Source: Pseudomonas sp. CHM02
GTDB taxonomy: Bacteria; Pseudomonadota; Gammaproteobacteria; Pseudomonadales; Pseudomonadaceae
NCBI RefSeq assembly: GCF_000612585.1
Contig: NZ_JFCA01000020.1
Coordinates: 1 to 64,000, forward strand
Direction: 5' to 3'
DNA: 64,000 bases
Positions 43,123 through 51,253 of the stretch are shown in pieces. The first letter of the stretch is position 1. Each line of letters begins with the position of its first letter. Made by a program: the position numbers and the translations under genes. The notes beneath the pieces are model-generated. The model ran no database searches, was not told the DNA's origin, and saw only the letters and a program-made list of their open reading frames with translations.

Positions 43123-44004
43123 CTACTCTTTCATCGCCTCAATCAGTGCCCTAAGCCCTGCTGACTGATGCCTACGACTTGGAAAATAAAGAAACAGGCT
43201 TTCGTCAACATTACACCAGTCGGCGAGACATTGCTGGAGCCGGCCATCGTGGAGATACGGCGCTGCTCGGTCTTCCCATACATACGCCAGACCCACACCT
43301 CTTGATGCAGCGACCACCATAAGCTCTTGGCTATCGACTGTTAATGGCCCTGTCACGTCGACCTTCACAGTCTCTCCATCCTTAACGAATTCCCATCCCA
43401 GAAGTTTTCCGCTGGGGAATGCATATCGAATGCAAGTGTGGCGCTGGAGATCGTGAGGCGTTCCTGGAGGCTCATTCCTTTCAAAATAGTTGGGAGATCC
43501 GACGACAATAAACCGGAACTTCGATTTAAGCCGAACCGCGACCATGTCTTGGGAAAGCACCTCACCGAATCGGATCCCGGCGTCGAAACCCTCCTCCACA
43601 ATATCGACAAGGGTATCGGTAGCAACGATCTCCAACTTCAGTCCTGGATTAGTAGCCAACAGGCTCATTGCTTCAGTGAACAAATAGGGGGCGATTGAGT
43701 TCGGAACATTGATCCTGACAGTGCCAAAAGGCGTAGCGCGAAACCAGTTCAATTCATCCACTGCTGCTCGCATGTCTGAAAGCGCCGGTTCCAGCCGGGC
43801 GTACAACATCTCTCCAGCTTCCGTCAGTGAAACACTGCGGGTTGTACGATGAAAAAGGCGTACGCCTACCCTCGCTTCAAGGCTGCGTATCGAATGGCTT
43901 GTTGCCGAGGAAGATGTCCCTCGTTCGGTGGCTGCGTGCCGGAAGCTCAGGTGTCTTGCAACCGATGCAAATACGGCAAGCTCGGCAAGTTCAGCATTCT
44001 CCAT
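43123..44004 (-). CDS. LysR-family regulator
   Basis: The 293-residue protein has the N-terminal domain with LSFRHAATERGTSSSATSHSIRSLEARVGVRLFHRTTRSVSLTEAGE and an effector domain from about 90. It resembles the LysR branch common in Pseudomonas that represses a divergent SDR or oxidoreductase. It is divergent from the SDR at 44150 with about 145 bases between, so the SDR-ABM-ABM genes are its likely targets. GAGG lies eight bases before the ATG. Confidence 0.88.
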   Translation of the reverse strand: MENAELAELAVFASVARHLSFRHAATERGTSSSATSHSIRSLEARVGVRLFHRTTRSVSLTEAGEMLYARLEPALSDMRAAVDELNWFRATPFGTVRINVPNSIAPYLFTEAMSLLATNPGLKLEIVATDTLVDIVEEGFDAGIRFGEVLSQDMVAVRLKSKFRFIVVGSPNYFERNEPPGTPHDLQRHTCIRYAFPSGKLLGWEFVKDGETVKVDVTGPLTVDSQELMVVAASRGVGLAYVWEDRAAPYLHDGRLQQCLADWCNVDESLFLYFPSRRHQSAGLRALIEAMKE

Positions 44005-44149
44005 TAGTGAGCCTCATTCATCATCGTAAGCAATATTCTCTACTTTATCATATCAATCATGCGCCGCAGAATCACTGACAGGAAATGGAATAGGGGGGAA
44101 TCCTCCTCTTTCATTCGTCTCCCCATTCGCTGAATCAAGAGAAAAATTT

Positions 44150-44923
44150 ATGAGCACTCTCGAAGCCCCCCAAACACTCACTGGCAAAGTCGCCCTGGTG
44201 ACCGGCGCAAGTTCCGGTATCGGCCGTGCCACGGCGTTCGAACTCGCCCGTCGCGGCGCCAAAGTCGTTGCAAGCGCACGCCGTCAATCCGAACTTGAAG
44301 CTCTCGTAGCTGACATTAAAGGGGCTGGTTACGAAGCCACCGCTGTAGTCGCTGACATCAACGTCGAACAGGATGTGATCGATCTGGTTGCAAAGACGAT
44401 CTCGACCTACGGCCGCATCGACATCGCCTTCAATAATGCCGGCACCGAGGGCGCGTTCTCGCCCTTCATCGAGCAGACTAACGAGACCTACGACACGATC
44501 TTCAATGCGAACGTGCGCGGGATCTTCTGGTCGATGAAGCACGAAGCGAAGGCAATGTTGGAACAAGGCGGCGGCACGATCATCAACAACGCATCGATGG
44601 GTGGCGTCATTGGTTTCGCAAATGCGGGTCTCTACATCGCCAGCAAGCATGCAGTCCTCGGCCTGACCAAGACAGCGTCAATCGAACTGTTCAAGCAAGG
44701 CGTGCGTGTTAACGCGGTCAATCCCGGCATCATTGACACACCGTTCCAAGACCGTATCTGGCCGAGCACCGAAGCGAAGGACGCCTTCGCCGCCTCGACC
44801 GTTCCCGGCCGGGCCGGATCATCCGAAGAGATCGCGACCGTGGTCGCCTTCCTCGCCTCGGATGATGCTTCGTTCGTCTCCGGCCACGGCCTACTCATCG
44901 ACGGCGGTTATTCGATCGCCTGA
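44150..44923 (+). CDS. SDR-family oxidoreductase (glucose dehydrogenase-like)
   Basis: The 257-residue classical SDR has TGASSGIGRATAFELARRGAKVVASARR (about 18-44), NNAGTEGAF, the serine in NNASMGG and the YIASKHA Tyr/Lys. It ends SGHGLLIDGGYSIA. The GC-rich codon choice with frequent CGC, ATC and GCG resembles alphaproteobacterial genes more than the surrounding AT-richer spacers, suggesting separate acquisition with the two genes that follow. It faces the LysR gene across a shared promoter region. Confidence 0.88.
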   Translation: MSTLEAPQTLTGKVALVTGASSGIGRATAFELARRGAKVVASARRQSELEALVADIKGAGYEATAVVADINVEQDVIDLVAKTISTYGRIDIAFNNAGTEGAFSPFIEQTNETYDTIFNANVRGIFWSMKHEAKAMLEQGGGTIINNASMGGVIGFANAGLYIASKHAVLGLTKTASIELFKQGVRVNAVNPGIIDTPFQDRIWPSTEAKDAFAASTVPGRAGSSEEIATVVAFLASDDASFVSGHGLLIDGGYSIA

Positions 44924-45029
44924 CCGCCCCGAACATTAACCCGAGGTATCGGAATTCCCATCGCAGCGGAACGTCGTCCACTGCGATGGGCTCTCCCTGT
45001 CTATTCAATCCGTCTGTTGGAGAAACATC

Positions 45030-45491
45030 ATGAACAGTCTCAAGAAATATTCACTCGGTGCACTGATTGCCGCGACCGCCTTTATCTCGTCGCAAGCAGC
45101 GATGGCGGAAATCGTACTTCAGCCGAGCCCGAACGGTGAAGTTGCGCTCGTCGTCAATTTCGAAGTGAAGCCCGGCGCCGAAGCCGAATTCGAGAAGGTA
45201 TTTCGCCGTTCGGTAACCTGCTCGCGACTGGAACCGGGGAACATCACCTTTAACGTCCACAAGATCCTCGGCACCGAGCGGAACTACGTTCTCTACGAGG
45301 TCTGGCGCAACGATGCGGCGGTGAACAGCCACTTCGCCCGCCCATACACCGTCGCCTTGTTTTCGATGTTCGACCGCAATCTAGCCCGTCCGCTGTCCGA
45401 AGGCGGCCTGCGCTTTGTACAGGACCTCCAGCCTGAGGCCCGCAAAGCACCGGCGAAGACAGAGCCCGCATCGGTCGCAGAGTGCCGTTGA
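45030..45491 (+). CDS. Exported antibiotic-biosynthesis-monooxygenase (ABM) fold protein
   Basis: The 153-residue protein has a signal peptide (about 1-26, ending SQAAMA) and one ABM domain: VALVVNFEVKPGAEAEFEKVFRRSVTCSRLEPGNITFNVHKI, YVLYEVWRNDAAVNSHFARPY. ABM proteins are dimeric ferredoxin-like barrels, often quinol monooxygenases (YgiN-like) that need no cofactor. An exported member is unusual. It is encoded between the SDR and a cytoplasmic ABM protein, all on one strand. Confidence 0.85.
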   Translation: MNSLKKYSLGALIAATAFISSQAAMAEIVLQPSPNGEVALVVNFEVKPGAEAEFEKVFRRSVTCSRLEPGNITFNVHKILGTERNYVLYEVWRNDAAVNSHFARPYTVALFSMFDRNLARPLSEGGLRFVQDLQPEARKAPAKTEPASVAECR

Positions 45492-45567
45492 GCCAAGCTG
45501 CCTGGCTGCGGGTGTCGCAGCACAAGAGCGCTTGTAACCTAAAACCCCAAAGGTTGAGAGAAACAAC

Positions 45568-45921
45568 ATGACTACACAAACTTCTGCCGTAACGCCGACT
45601 CCGGTGAACGACACGCAACTGACCCTCATTGCCTTTATCCGCGCCAAACCCGGTTTGGGCGACGAGTTGGGGCGCCGCCTCGCTACTCTTGTCGAGCCCG
45701 CTCGCGCTGAGCCCGGCAACATCAATTACGACTTGCACCGCTCTAACGACGATGCCGACGTTTGGGTTCTCTATGAGAATTGGAAGGCTCCCTCTGATCT
45801 CGCAGCGCATTTCGAGTTGCCCTACATGAAAGCATTCGTCGCCGCACTTCCCGACGTGCTCGAAGGCGAAATGGATCTGCGCCGTTGCTCGATGGTTTCA
45901 AAAGTTGCTCGCAAGTACTAA
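45568..45921 (+). CDS. Antibiotic biosynthesis monooxygenase-fold protein (putative quinol monooxygenase)
   Basis: The 117-residue ABM domain has LTLIAFIRAKPGLGDELGRRLATLVEPARAEPGNINYDLHR and WVLYENWKAPSDLAAHFELPYMKAFV. It lacks a signal peptide, unlike the paralogue 76 bases upstream. Cofactor-free oxidation of a quinol or naphthoquinol is the family reaction. Together with the SDR it may process a hydroxylated aromatic: the SDR makes or consumes the ketone, and the ABM pair acts in two compartments. That is inference. Confidence 0.85.
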   Translation: MTTQTSAVTPTPVNDTQLTLIAFIRAKPGLGDELGRRLATLVEPARAEPGNINYDLHRSNDDADVWVLYENWKAPSDLAAHFELPYMKAFVAALPDVLEGEMDLRRCSMVSKVARKY

Positions 45922-46302
45922 CACGTTTCAGCTACCGCTACCAACGACACAGACGCCGACTCAGAGTTGAACAAACTTCGATACCGCAGCAAATAGAATG
46001 CTTTGACAAATACCACTAACCACCCTATCAGCTGACTATTAGACCGAACTCAACTCAAGAAAGTGATGCTGCGAGTCAATTATTAGACATATGCACCTCA
46101 ATTAAATGCCTGGATATCAAAGCGTCGCCCAATGACTCACCCAGGAAACCAGAAGCATCCAGATATGTCCTGTTATCCAACACCAGTCCGATGCAAGCAA
46201 GACTCTATCCATCAGGAGCTAAGGCGTATCGAACAGTATTATCTCAGGCTTCAAAAACAGTACTAGCCGATTACAACTCATTCATACAGGAATTCAATTG
46301 CC
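45922..46302. other. Gene-free interval
   Basis: No gene or repeat is recognisable between the ABM protein and the SDR gene. The composition is AT-rich. No clear terminator hairpin is visible after the ABM stop. Confidence 0.45.
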
Positions 46303-47037
46303 ATGAGAACGCTTAAAGGTAAAACTATTATCGTGACAGGCGCAGCCAACGGCATTGGCCGAGCCGAGGCGGAGTTGCTCGGTCAGTCAGGGGCCAATGT
46401 GGTTTTCACCGACATTGACGAAGTCAACGGCATTGCAGCAGCGCAGCCGTTCGGCGAAAACGCCATTTTCGTAAAACACGATGTTTCATTGGCAGCCGAT
46501 TGGGAGAAAGTAATCAGCGAGACGCTGGCAAACTTTGGTCAAGTGGATGGTCTCGTTAACAATGCTGGTATCTATCGGCCCGGCTCGCTGGAGGAGACCT
46601 CGGAAGAGATCTTCGACCGTCAGGTTGCGATTAACCAGAAGGGGGCATTTCTCGGTATGAAATATGCCGCCGCAGAGATGAAAAAGGGTGGCGGCGGCTC
46701 GATCGTCAATACATCGTCAATCTGTGGCATTCGGGGAATCCAAGGATGCATCGCCTACAACAGTACCAAATGGGCGGTGCGTGGCCTTACCAAGACAGCT
46801 GCCGCAGAACTTGGAAAGTATGGTATTCGTGTTAACGCCGTACTTCCGGGCTTTGTGGATACCGAAATCTTGTCCGCAAATTCCACCGAAATGAACGAAC
46901 AGGCGGCCAAGGATACTATTCTCGGACGACTCGGCCAACCTGAGGAAATTGCTAAGGTCGTTCTGTTTCTGATCTCCGACGACAGCACCTTTGTCACAGG
47001 TGCAGACATTTTGGCGGACGGCGGATACACACTGTGA
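46303..47037 (+). CDS. SDR-family oxidoreductase (3-oxoacyl reductase/FabG-like)
   Basis: The 244-residue classical SDR has TGAANGIGRAEAELLGQSGANVVFTDI, NNAGIYRPGSLEE, catalytic Ser in NTSSICGIRG, and YNSTKWA Tyr/Lys. The IDEVNG/NAIFVKHDVS pattern with Asp at the end of beta-2 favours NAD over NADP. It ends ILADGGYTL. It stands alone next to an IS5-family element that begins 76 bases beyond its stop, so any operon partners may have been lost. Confidence 0.87.
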   Translation: MRTLKGKTIIVTGAANGIGRAEAELLGQSGANVVFTDIDEVNGIAAAQPFGENAIFVKHDVSLAADWEKVISETLANFGQVDGLVNNAGIYRPGSLEETSEEIFDRQVAINQKGAFLGMKYAAAEMKKGGGGSIVNTSSICGIRGIQGCIAYNSTKWAVRGLTKTAAAELGKYGIRVNAVLPGFVDTEILSANSTEMNEQAAKDTILGRLGQPEEIAKVVLFLISDDSTFVTGADILADGGYTL

Positions 47038-47113
47038 GTACCAAACTGTAGTGTTGTGCACATGAATACTTCATCGGGGCAGTACGAAATTCTCATGCCG
47101 AATGGACAGCTAG

Positions 47114-48305
47114 GGAAGGTCTGAAGTAGTCAGCGATTTTTGATGTCTTCCTGGCTTGAGGTTCAAAAACGCTCGCCCGGTTAGATAATCAGACCTTTCC
47201 CGCTTTTAATTCATCGACTTACCTTCAAATGGCACCTTTCCAAGGCGTTTTCCAGCATTACAGGCGCACTTCTCCCATAGCCAGCAGCCGTTTTCGCATC
47301 ATCCACAGGTTCGACAGGGCAAATAGCGTGGCCTGTTGCGCGGTGTTTTTCATCAGGCCGCGAAACCGAACTTTTGTGTAGCCGAACTGACGCTTGATTA
47401 CCCGAAACGGATGTTCAACCTTGGCGCGTACCTGGGCCTTGGCGTATTCGATTGTGCGCCGCAGACGACCGATCAAACTCTTTTCCCCGTGCTTTTTGTA
47501 GCTGCCGGGCCGCGCCGCAATCGACCAGATCATCTGGCGATTTTGATGCTCAGGACGCTTGTCCACGCCGGTGTAACCGGCATCGCCAGACACGTACGAT
47601 TCCTCGCCATGCAGCAACTGATCGACCTGCGTCACATCCGCCACATTGGCCGCCGTGCCTACCAGGCTATGCACCAAACCCGACTCGGCATCGACGCCGA
47701 TATGCGCTTTCATCCCGAAGAAATACATGTTCCCCTTCTTCGTCTGATGCATTTCGGGGTCGCGTTTGCCGTCTTTATTCTTGGTCGAACTCGGCGCATG
47801 AATGATCGTCGCATCGACCACCGTGCCTTGGCACAGCATCAGTCCACGGTCGCCCAGATAGCCATTGATGACCTGTAAAATCCCACCCGCCAACTCATGG
47901 TTCTCCAACAAGCGCCGGAAGTTGAGGATCGTGGTTTCATCGGGAATTCGATCCAGATGCAGCCCCGAAAACTGGCGCAGGATAGTGGTCTCGTAAAGCG
48001 CTTCTTCCATCGCCGGATCGCTGTAGCCGAACCAGTTCTGCATCAGATGAACCCGCAACATCGCCATCAACGGATACGCCGGGCGACCACCTTCGCCTTT
48101 CGGATAGTGCGGCTCGATCAAGGCAATCAGGCCTTTCCAGGGCACGACCTGATCCATCTCGATCAGGAAGCGCTCGCGGCGTGTCTGCTTACGTTTGCCG
48201 GCGTACTCGGCATCGGCGAAGGACATTTGTTTCATCTGGGCTCAACCGTCGTGTTCGGATCAGGCGACTATTTCACCAAATCTGAAAGTCTGTTTCAGAG
48301 TTTCC
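47114..48305 (-). mobile_element. Complete IS5-family insertion sequence, 1192 bp
   Basis: The element is bounded by imperfect inverted repeats, GGAAGGTCTGAAGTAGTC (47114) and its counterpart ending CTGTTTCAGAGTTTCC (48305), about 13 of 18 matching. The flanking bases are CTAG on the left and TTAG on the right, both fitting the YTAR target of the IS5 group, but not identical. It contains one intact transposase gene. The near-standard length of 1.19 kb and intact frame suggest it is recent or active. Confidence 0.88.
47258..48235 (-). CDS. IS5-family transposase
   Basis: The 325-residue DDE transposase has an N-terminal DUF772-type domain (SFADAEYAGKRKQTRRERFL, PYPKGEGG-like region, WFGYSDPAMEEALYE), then catalytic Asp in VVDATIIHAPSS (about 142), Asp in VSGDAGYTG and the C1 motif with Glu (VRAKVEHPFRVIKRQFGY). 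It mobilises the surrounding element by cut-and-paste at YTAR sites. The frame is full length without frameshift, which sets it apart from the IS3 remnant at 1.4 kb. Confidence 0.95.
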   Translation of the reverse strand: MKQMSFADAEYAGKRKQTRRERFLIEMDQVVPWKGLIALIEPHYPKGEGGRPAYPLMAMLRVHLMQNWFGYSDPAMEEALYETTILRQFSGLHLDRIPDETTILNFRRLLENHELAGGILQVINGYLGDRGLMLCQGTVVDATIIHAPSSTKNKDGKRDPEMHQTKKGNMYFFGMKAHIGVDAESGLVHSLVGTAANVADVTQVDQLLHGEESYVSGDAGYTGVDKRPEHQNRQMIWSIAARPGSYKKHGEKSLIGRLRRTIEYAKAQVRAKVEHPFRVIKRQFGYTKVRFRGLMKNTAQQATLFALSNLWMMRKRLLAMGEVRL

Positions 48306-48361
48306 TTAGCGGGCAGCGTGGCAGGTCAATATCATGCAGGAATATTTTTTATACATGAAGA

Positions 48362-48385
48362 AGCCCAACCTTTTCAGATTGGGCT
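48362..48385 (-). terminator. Hairpin downstream of integrase / tRNA fragment
   Basis: AGCCCAA (48362-48368) pairs with TTGGGCT (48379-48385) around a 10-base loop. Its sequence resembles the terminators that follow tRNA genes in pseudomonads and it sits 17 bases beyond the tRNA-Pro-like CCA end, as expected if it moved with that gene. It now ends integrase transcription. The T-tract is weak. Confidence 0.55.
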
Positions 48386-48401
48386 CTGGCGTTGAAGAAT
48401 A

Positions 48402-48444
48402 TGGTCGGGACGGTGACTCGAACACTCGCCTCCTAACACCCCAT
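48402..48444 (-). pseudogene. 3' half of a tRNA-Pro(GGG) gene, partly degenerate
   Basis: On the minus strand the sequence reads from an anticodon loop ATGGGGT (anticodon GGG) through a variable region and a T-loop (TTCGAGT) to CCCGACCA with the encoded CCA. This is the 3' half of a tRNA-Pro(GGG). The T-stem has two mismatches and the 5' half is absent: integrase codons occupy its place. The last codons of the integrase (S-M-G-C-stop) are read from the tRNA anticodon region. Confidence 0.65.
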
Positions 48445-49743
48445 ACTATACGCGTTCAGAAAATCCATTGAGCGTCGGGCGTTCTGCGCCATGTATGCTT
48501 CAGGGTTAGGCGGCGAAATCCCGCCCTCTAGCGCATCTAATAAATCCGCCCAATATTGCATCATCCTACGTCTCGGCTCGACGTATTCTGCATGATTGTA
48601 CGCAGCCCGAACTTGGTTGGTATCAGCGTGGGAGAGCTGCGCCTCAATCCATTCTTCTACAAAACCAACCTCGTTGAGCGCTGTTGAGATAGTGGCCCTG
48701 ATGCCATGACCGGTGAGCCGCCCTCTGTAACCCATCCGGCTAATTGCGGTGTTGAGGGTATTCTCACTGATCATTTCCTGCGGTTCGTATCGGTGAACCA
48801 GCAGATACCGTGCACCGCGTGCCCTCAACTGCATCAGTCGCTGCACAATTGCGATTGCTTGAGTAGAAAGCGGAATCACATAAGGTGGAATCCCATTCCC
48901 CTGTGTTCGCACACGACTCCGGAGCTGCTTGACACCCTCCGGCGGCACCAGCCAGATACCCTTGTCGAAGTCGAATTGGTCTGGCGTCGCCGCCCGTAGC
49001 TCTCCTGTACGCACGCCCGTCAGCAGCAATAGACGAATACCAAGGCGTGTCGCTTCTGCACACCCATAGCGGGTGACTGTCCTGAGCAGTCCTGGAAGTT
49101 CATCTACCTGGAGGAAGGGATTATGGCGAACTGGCCGCGGCATCTCGGCAACGATATCAAGATCTGCTGCTGGGTTCACATCAACGAGCCCTTCCGCCAT
49201 AGCAAAACGAAAGATCTGGTTAAGCCAAGTGCGTACCTTTCGAGCAGAGACCAGCGCCCCTCTGCGCTCAATGCGCCTAATGAGCTCCAGCACGTCACCA
49301 CGAGAAATATCCGCGATCGGAAGATCGCCCAAACACGGCAGCATGTCCTTCTTCAGGTATTTGCTGGCTTGCCCTGCACTGCCCTTCTTACTTTTCGTCA
49401 GTTTTTTACTTCGGAACTCATGCCAGCGATCAGCAACCGCTTCAAACGTGTTGTTGGCAGCGTGAGAGGCTTTCTGCCGCTCGGCACGACGATGTGATCG
49501 GGGATCGATATTGTTGGCCACCAGCGCACGTGCAACCTCTCTCCGCTGACGAGCCTCCTTGAGGCTCACGTCAGGATAGATGCCGAGGGAAATACGCAAT
49601 TGTTTGTCATGCCAATAGAAACGGAAATGCCAGCGCTTCGAACCCGTCGAGGGCACGTGCAGAGACAAGCCATCCCCATCGGTTAACGTATAAGGCTTGC
49701 TGGCGGGCTTGGCTTGTTTGATCGCTGTATCTGTCAGAGCCAT
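48433..49743 (-). CDS. int: Tyrosine-type integrase (P4/CP4-57 type, arm-binding N-domain)
   Basis: The 436-residue recombinase has an N-terminal arm-DNA-binding domain (1 to about 85, TDGDGLSLHVPSTGSKRWHFRFYW), a core-binding domain (about 100-195) and a catalytic domain with all residues: Arg245 (TGVRTGE), His346-x-x-Arg349 (GHGIRAT), His372 (LSHADTN) and nucleophile Tyr382 (AAYNHAEY). The ribosome site AGGAGGTG is excellent. It lies 233 bases from the 3' end of tRNA-Asp with its 5' end facing the tRNA, typical of islands inserted at tRNA genes. Its C-terminus reads into a tRNA-Pro fragment. Confidence 0.93.
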   Translation of the reverse strand: MALTDTAIKQAKPASKPYTLTDGDGLSLHVPSTGSKRWHFRFYWHDKQLRISLGIYPDVSLKEARQRREVARALVANNIDPRSHRRAERQKASHAANNTFEAVADRWHEFRSKKLTKSKKGSAGQASKYLKKDMLPCLGDLPIADISRGDVLELIRRIERRGALVSARKVRTWLNQIFRFAMAEGLVDVNPAADLDIVAEMPRPVRHNPFLQVDELPGLLRTVTRYGCAEATRLGIRLLLLTGVRTGELRAATPDQFDFDKGIWLVPPEGVKQLRSRVRTQGNGIPPYVIPLSTQAIAIVQRLMQLRARGARYLLVHRYEPQEMISENTLNTAISRMGYRGRLTGHGIRATISTALNEVGFVEEWIEAQLSHADTNQVRAAYNHAEYVEPRRRMMQYWADLLDALEGGISPPNPEAYMAQNARRSMDFLNAYSMGC

Positions 49744-49842
49744 CAGACACCTCCTTTTGCATCAAGGAGGGGAATACAACTCAGCGGTAGACAGACCAAT
49801 ACGAAAATTGATGCGCAAGGAATCGTAAAAGGCTGTGCCAGC

Positions 49843-49866
49843 GGTGTACTTAAATGTGTACTTAAA
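49843..49866. repeat. Tandem 12-bp repeat upstream of the integrase gene
   Basis: GGTGTACTTAAA is followed directly by TGTGTACTTAAA, eleven of twelve bases matching. The repeats lie 100 bases upstream of the integrase start, between it and the tRNA-Asp end. Short direct repeats here are typical of integrase arm-type or excisionase binding sites. Confidence 0.6.
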
Positions 49867-49906
49867 AACCGTGGCTGGGGATGGATTCCGGTGGAATTCA
49901 GAAAAC

Positions 49907-49929
49907 GAAAAAAGCGGCGCAAGGCCGCT
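49907..49929 (-). terminator. Rho-independent terminator of the tRNA operon
   Basis: On the minus strand AGCGGC-cttgc-GCCGCT is followed by TTTTTT. It is 48 bases beyond the tRNA-Asp CCA end. Its survival intact indicates that the original tRNA downstream flank extends at least this far, so an insertion junction must lie further left or be masked by a duplicated att site. Confidence 0.75.
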
Positions 49930-49976
49930 ATTTCCGTGACTTCCAGGCGTTCAGTGGGCCTTAGTGGAAGCAAATA

Positions 49977-50053
49977 TGGCGCAGCGGACGGGACTCGAAC
50001 CCGCGACCCCCGGCGTGACAGGCCGGTATTCTAACCGACTGAACTACCGCTGC
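49977..50053 (-). tRNA. tRNA-Asp(GTC), copy 2
   Basis: The 77-base gene on the minus strand has a complete cloverleaf, anticodon GTC (CCTGTCACG loop), T-loop GGTTCGAGTCC and encoded CCA. It is identical to the copy 105 bases upstream. It is the last tRNA of the cluster and lies beside the integrase gene. Confidence 0.97.
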
Positions 50054-50158
50054 GTATCGCTTGACCGGCTGAGCGTAACGCCTCAACCGTCTTTTAACAT
50101 CTGATCGATCAGCCTTGGCTGTTCAATCTCAAGCCCGACACATCGAACCTGGAAAATA

Positions 50159-50235
50159 TGGCGCAGCGGACGGGACTCGAACCCGCGACCCCCGGCGTGA
50201 CAGGCCGGTATTCTAACCGACTGAACTACCGCTGC
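50159..50235 (-). tRNA. tRNA-Asp(GTC), copy 1
   Basis: The 77-base gene on the minus strand is identical to the copy at 49977-50053, with anticodon GTC and encoded CCA. The few bases after each CCA (TATTT) are also shared, so the duplication includes the flank. Confidence 0.97.
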
Positions 50236-50290
50236 GCGTCGGTGCAACCTTTAACGTTGCGTCTTGCCCTGGGGCAAAACTCTCAAGAAG

Positions 50291-50366
50291 TGGTGGGTGA
50301 TGACGGGATCGAACCGCCGACCCTCTGCTTGTAAGGCAGATGCTCTCCCAGCTGAGCTAATCACCC
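50291..50366 (-). tRNA. tRNA-Val(TAC)
   Basis: The 76-base gene on the minus strand begins GGGTGATTAGCTCAGC, has anticodon TAC (CCTTACAAG loop) and an encoded CCA. It is first of the three-tRNA unit Val-Asp-Asp, 107 bases beyond the stop of the SDR gene. Confidence 0.97.
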
Positions 50367-50473
50367 TTTGCTTCGTTGAGGCCGCGAAATTTACGCAGGT
50401 AGCGGACCTAAGTCAATAGCCTGCTTGAAGTTTTTCTGAAAAAGACAAAATGGCTTCAAGACGGCTATCCGCC

Positions 50474-51253
50474 CTACTCGCTGTAAATCATCTTCTTGCT
50501 CATGCCACCGTCCACGACAAACTCTTGCCCGGTGACAAACCCCGCCTGGCGCGACAGCAACCACGCCACCATCGCTGCCACGTCTTCTACGGTACCCACC
50601 CTGCCCGCCGGATGCTGGGCGTGGTCGGTGTCGCTCAACGGCTCGGCGCGACGCGCTGCCGGATCACGCGCATCGATCCAGCCGGGGCTGACCGCATTGA
50701 CCCGCACTTCCGGCCCCAGGCTCATCGCCAGGGCATGCGTGAGGGCCAACAGGCCACCTTTGCTCGCCGCGTAGGCCTCGGTGTCCGGCTCCGACTGACG
50801 GGCCCGGGTCGACGCCAGGTTGACGATGGCACCACCATGGGCACGCAGATACGGCGCGCAGTGCTTGGCCAGTAACATCGGCCCACTAAGGTTCACCGCG
50901 AGCACTCGATTCCAGTAAGCCAGGTCCAGGCTTTCCAAGGTGATGTTGCGCGGGTCGGCCACTGCAGCATTGCAGACCAAAGCGTCCAGCCGCCCAAACT
51001 GCCCCAGTACCTCGGCGACACCCTGGGCGACTTGCTTCTCGTCGGCCACGTCCATGCTGATAAACCAGGCGTTCTCGCCCAGCACCTTGGACACCTTGGA
51101 ACCGCGCTCGCGGTCGAGGTCGGTCAACACTACCTGCCAGCCTTCGCTGATCAGCCACGCAGCAATCCCGAGGCCAATGCCCCGTGCCGCGCCAGTGACC
51201 AGCGCGACACGCCCGTTACTGGCGGCCGCAGCTTCCATGGACCACTCGATCAC
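50474..51253 (-). CDS. SDR-family oxidoreductase downstream of metZ
   Basis: The 259-residue classical SDR has [12 protein letters not shown] (about 20-31), [10 protein letters not shown] in place of the usual NNAG (Cys before Asn), LASTRAR serine region, and YAASKGG Tyr/Lys. In pseudomonads this gene regularly follows metZ. The frame can start at the GTG that overlaps the metZ stop (GTGA) or at an ATG five codons on; coupling favours the first. The physiological substrate is not established. Confidence 0.87.
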   Translation of the reverse strand: MIEWSMEAAAASNGRVALVTGAARGIGLGIAAWLISEGWQVVLTDLDRERGSKVSKVLGENAWFISMDVADEKQVAQGVAEVLGQFGRLDALVCNAAVADPRNITLESLDLAYWNRVLAVNLSGPMLLAKHCAPYLRAHGGAIVNLASTRARQSEPDTEAYAASKGGLLALTHALAMSLGPEVRVNAVSPGWIDARDPAARRAEPLSDTDHAQHPAGRVGTVEDVAAMVAWLLSRQAGFVTGQEFVVDGGMSKKMIYSE

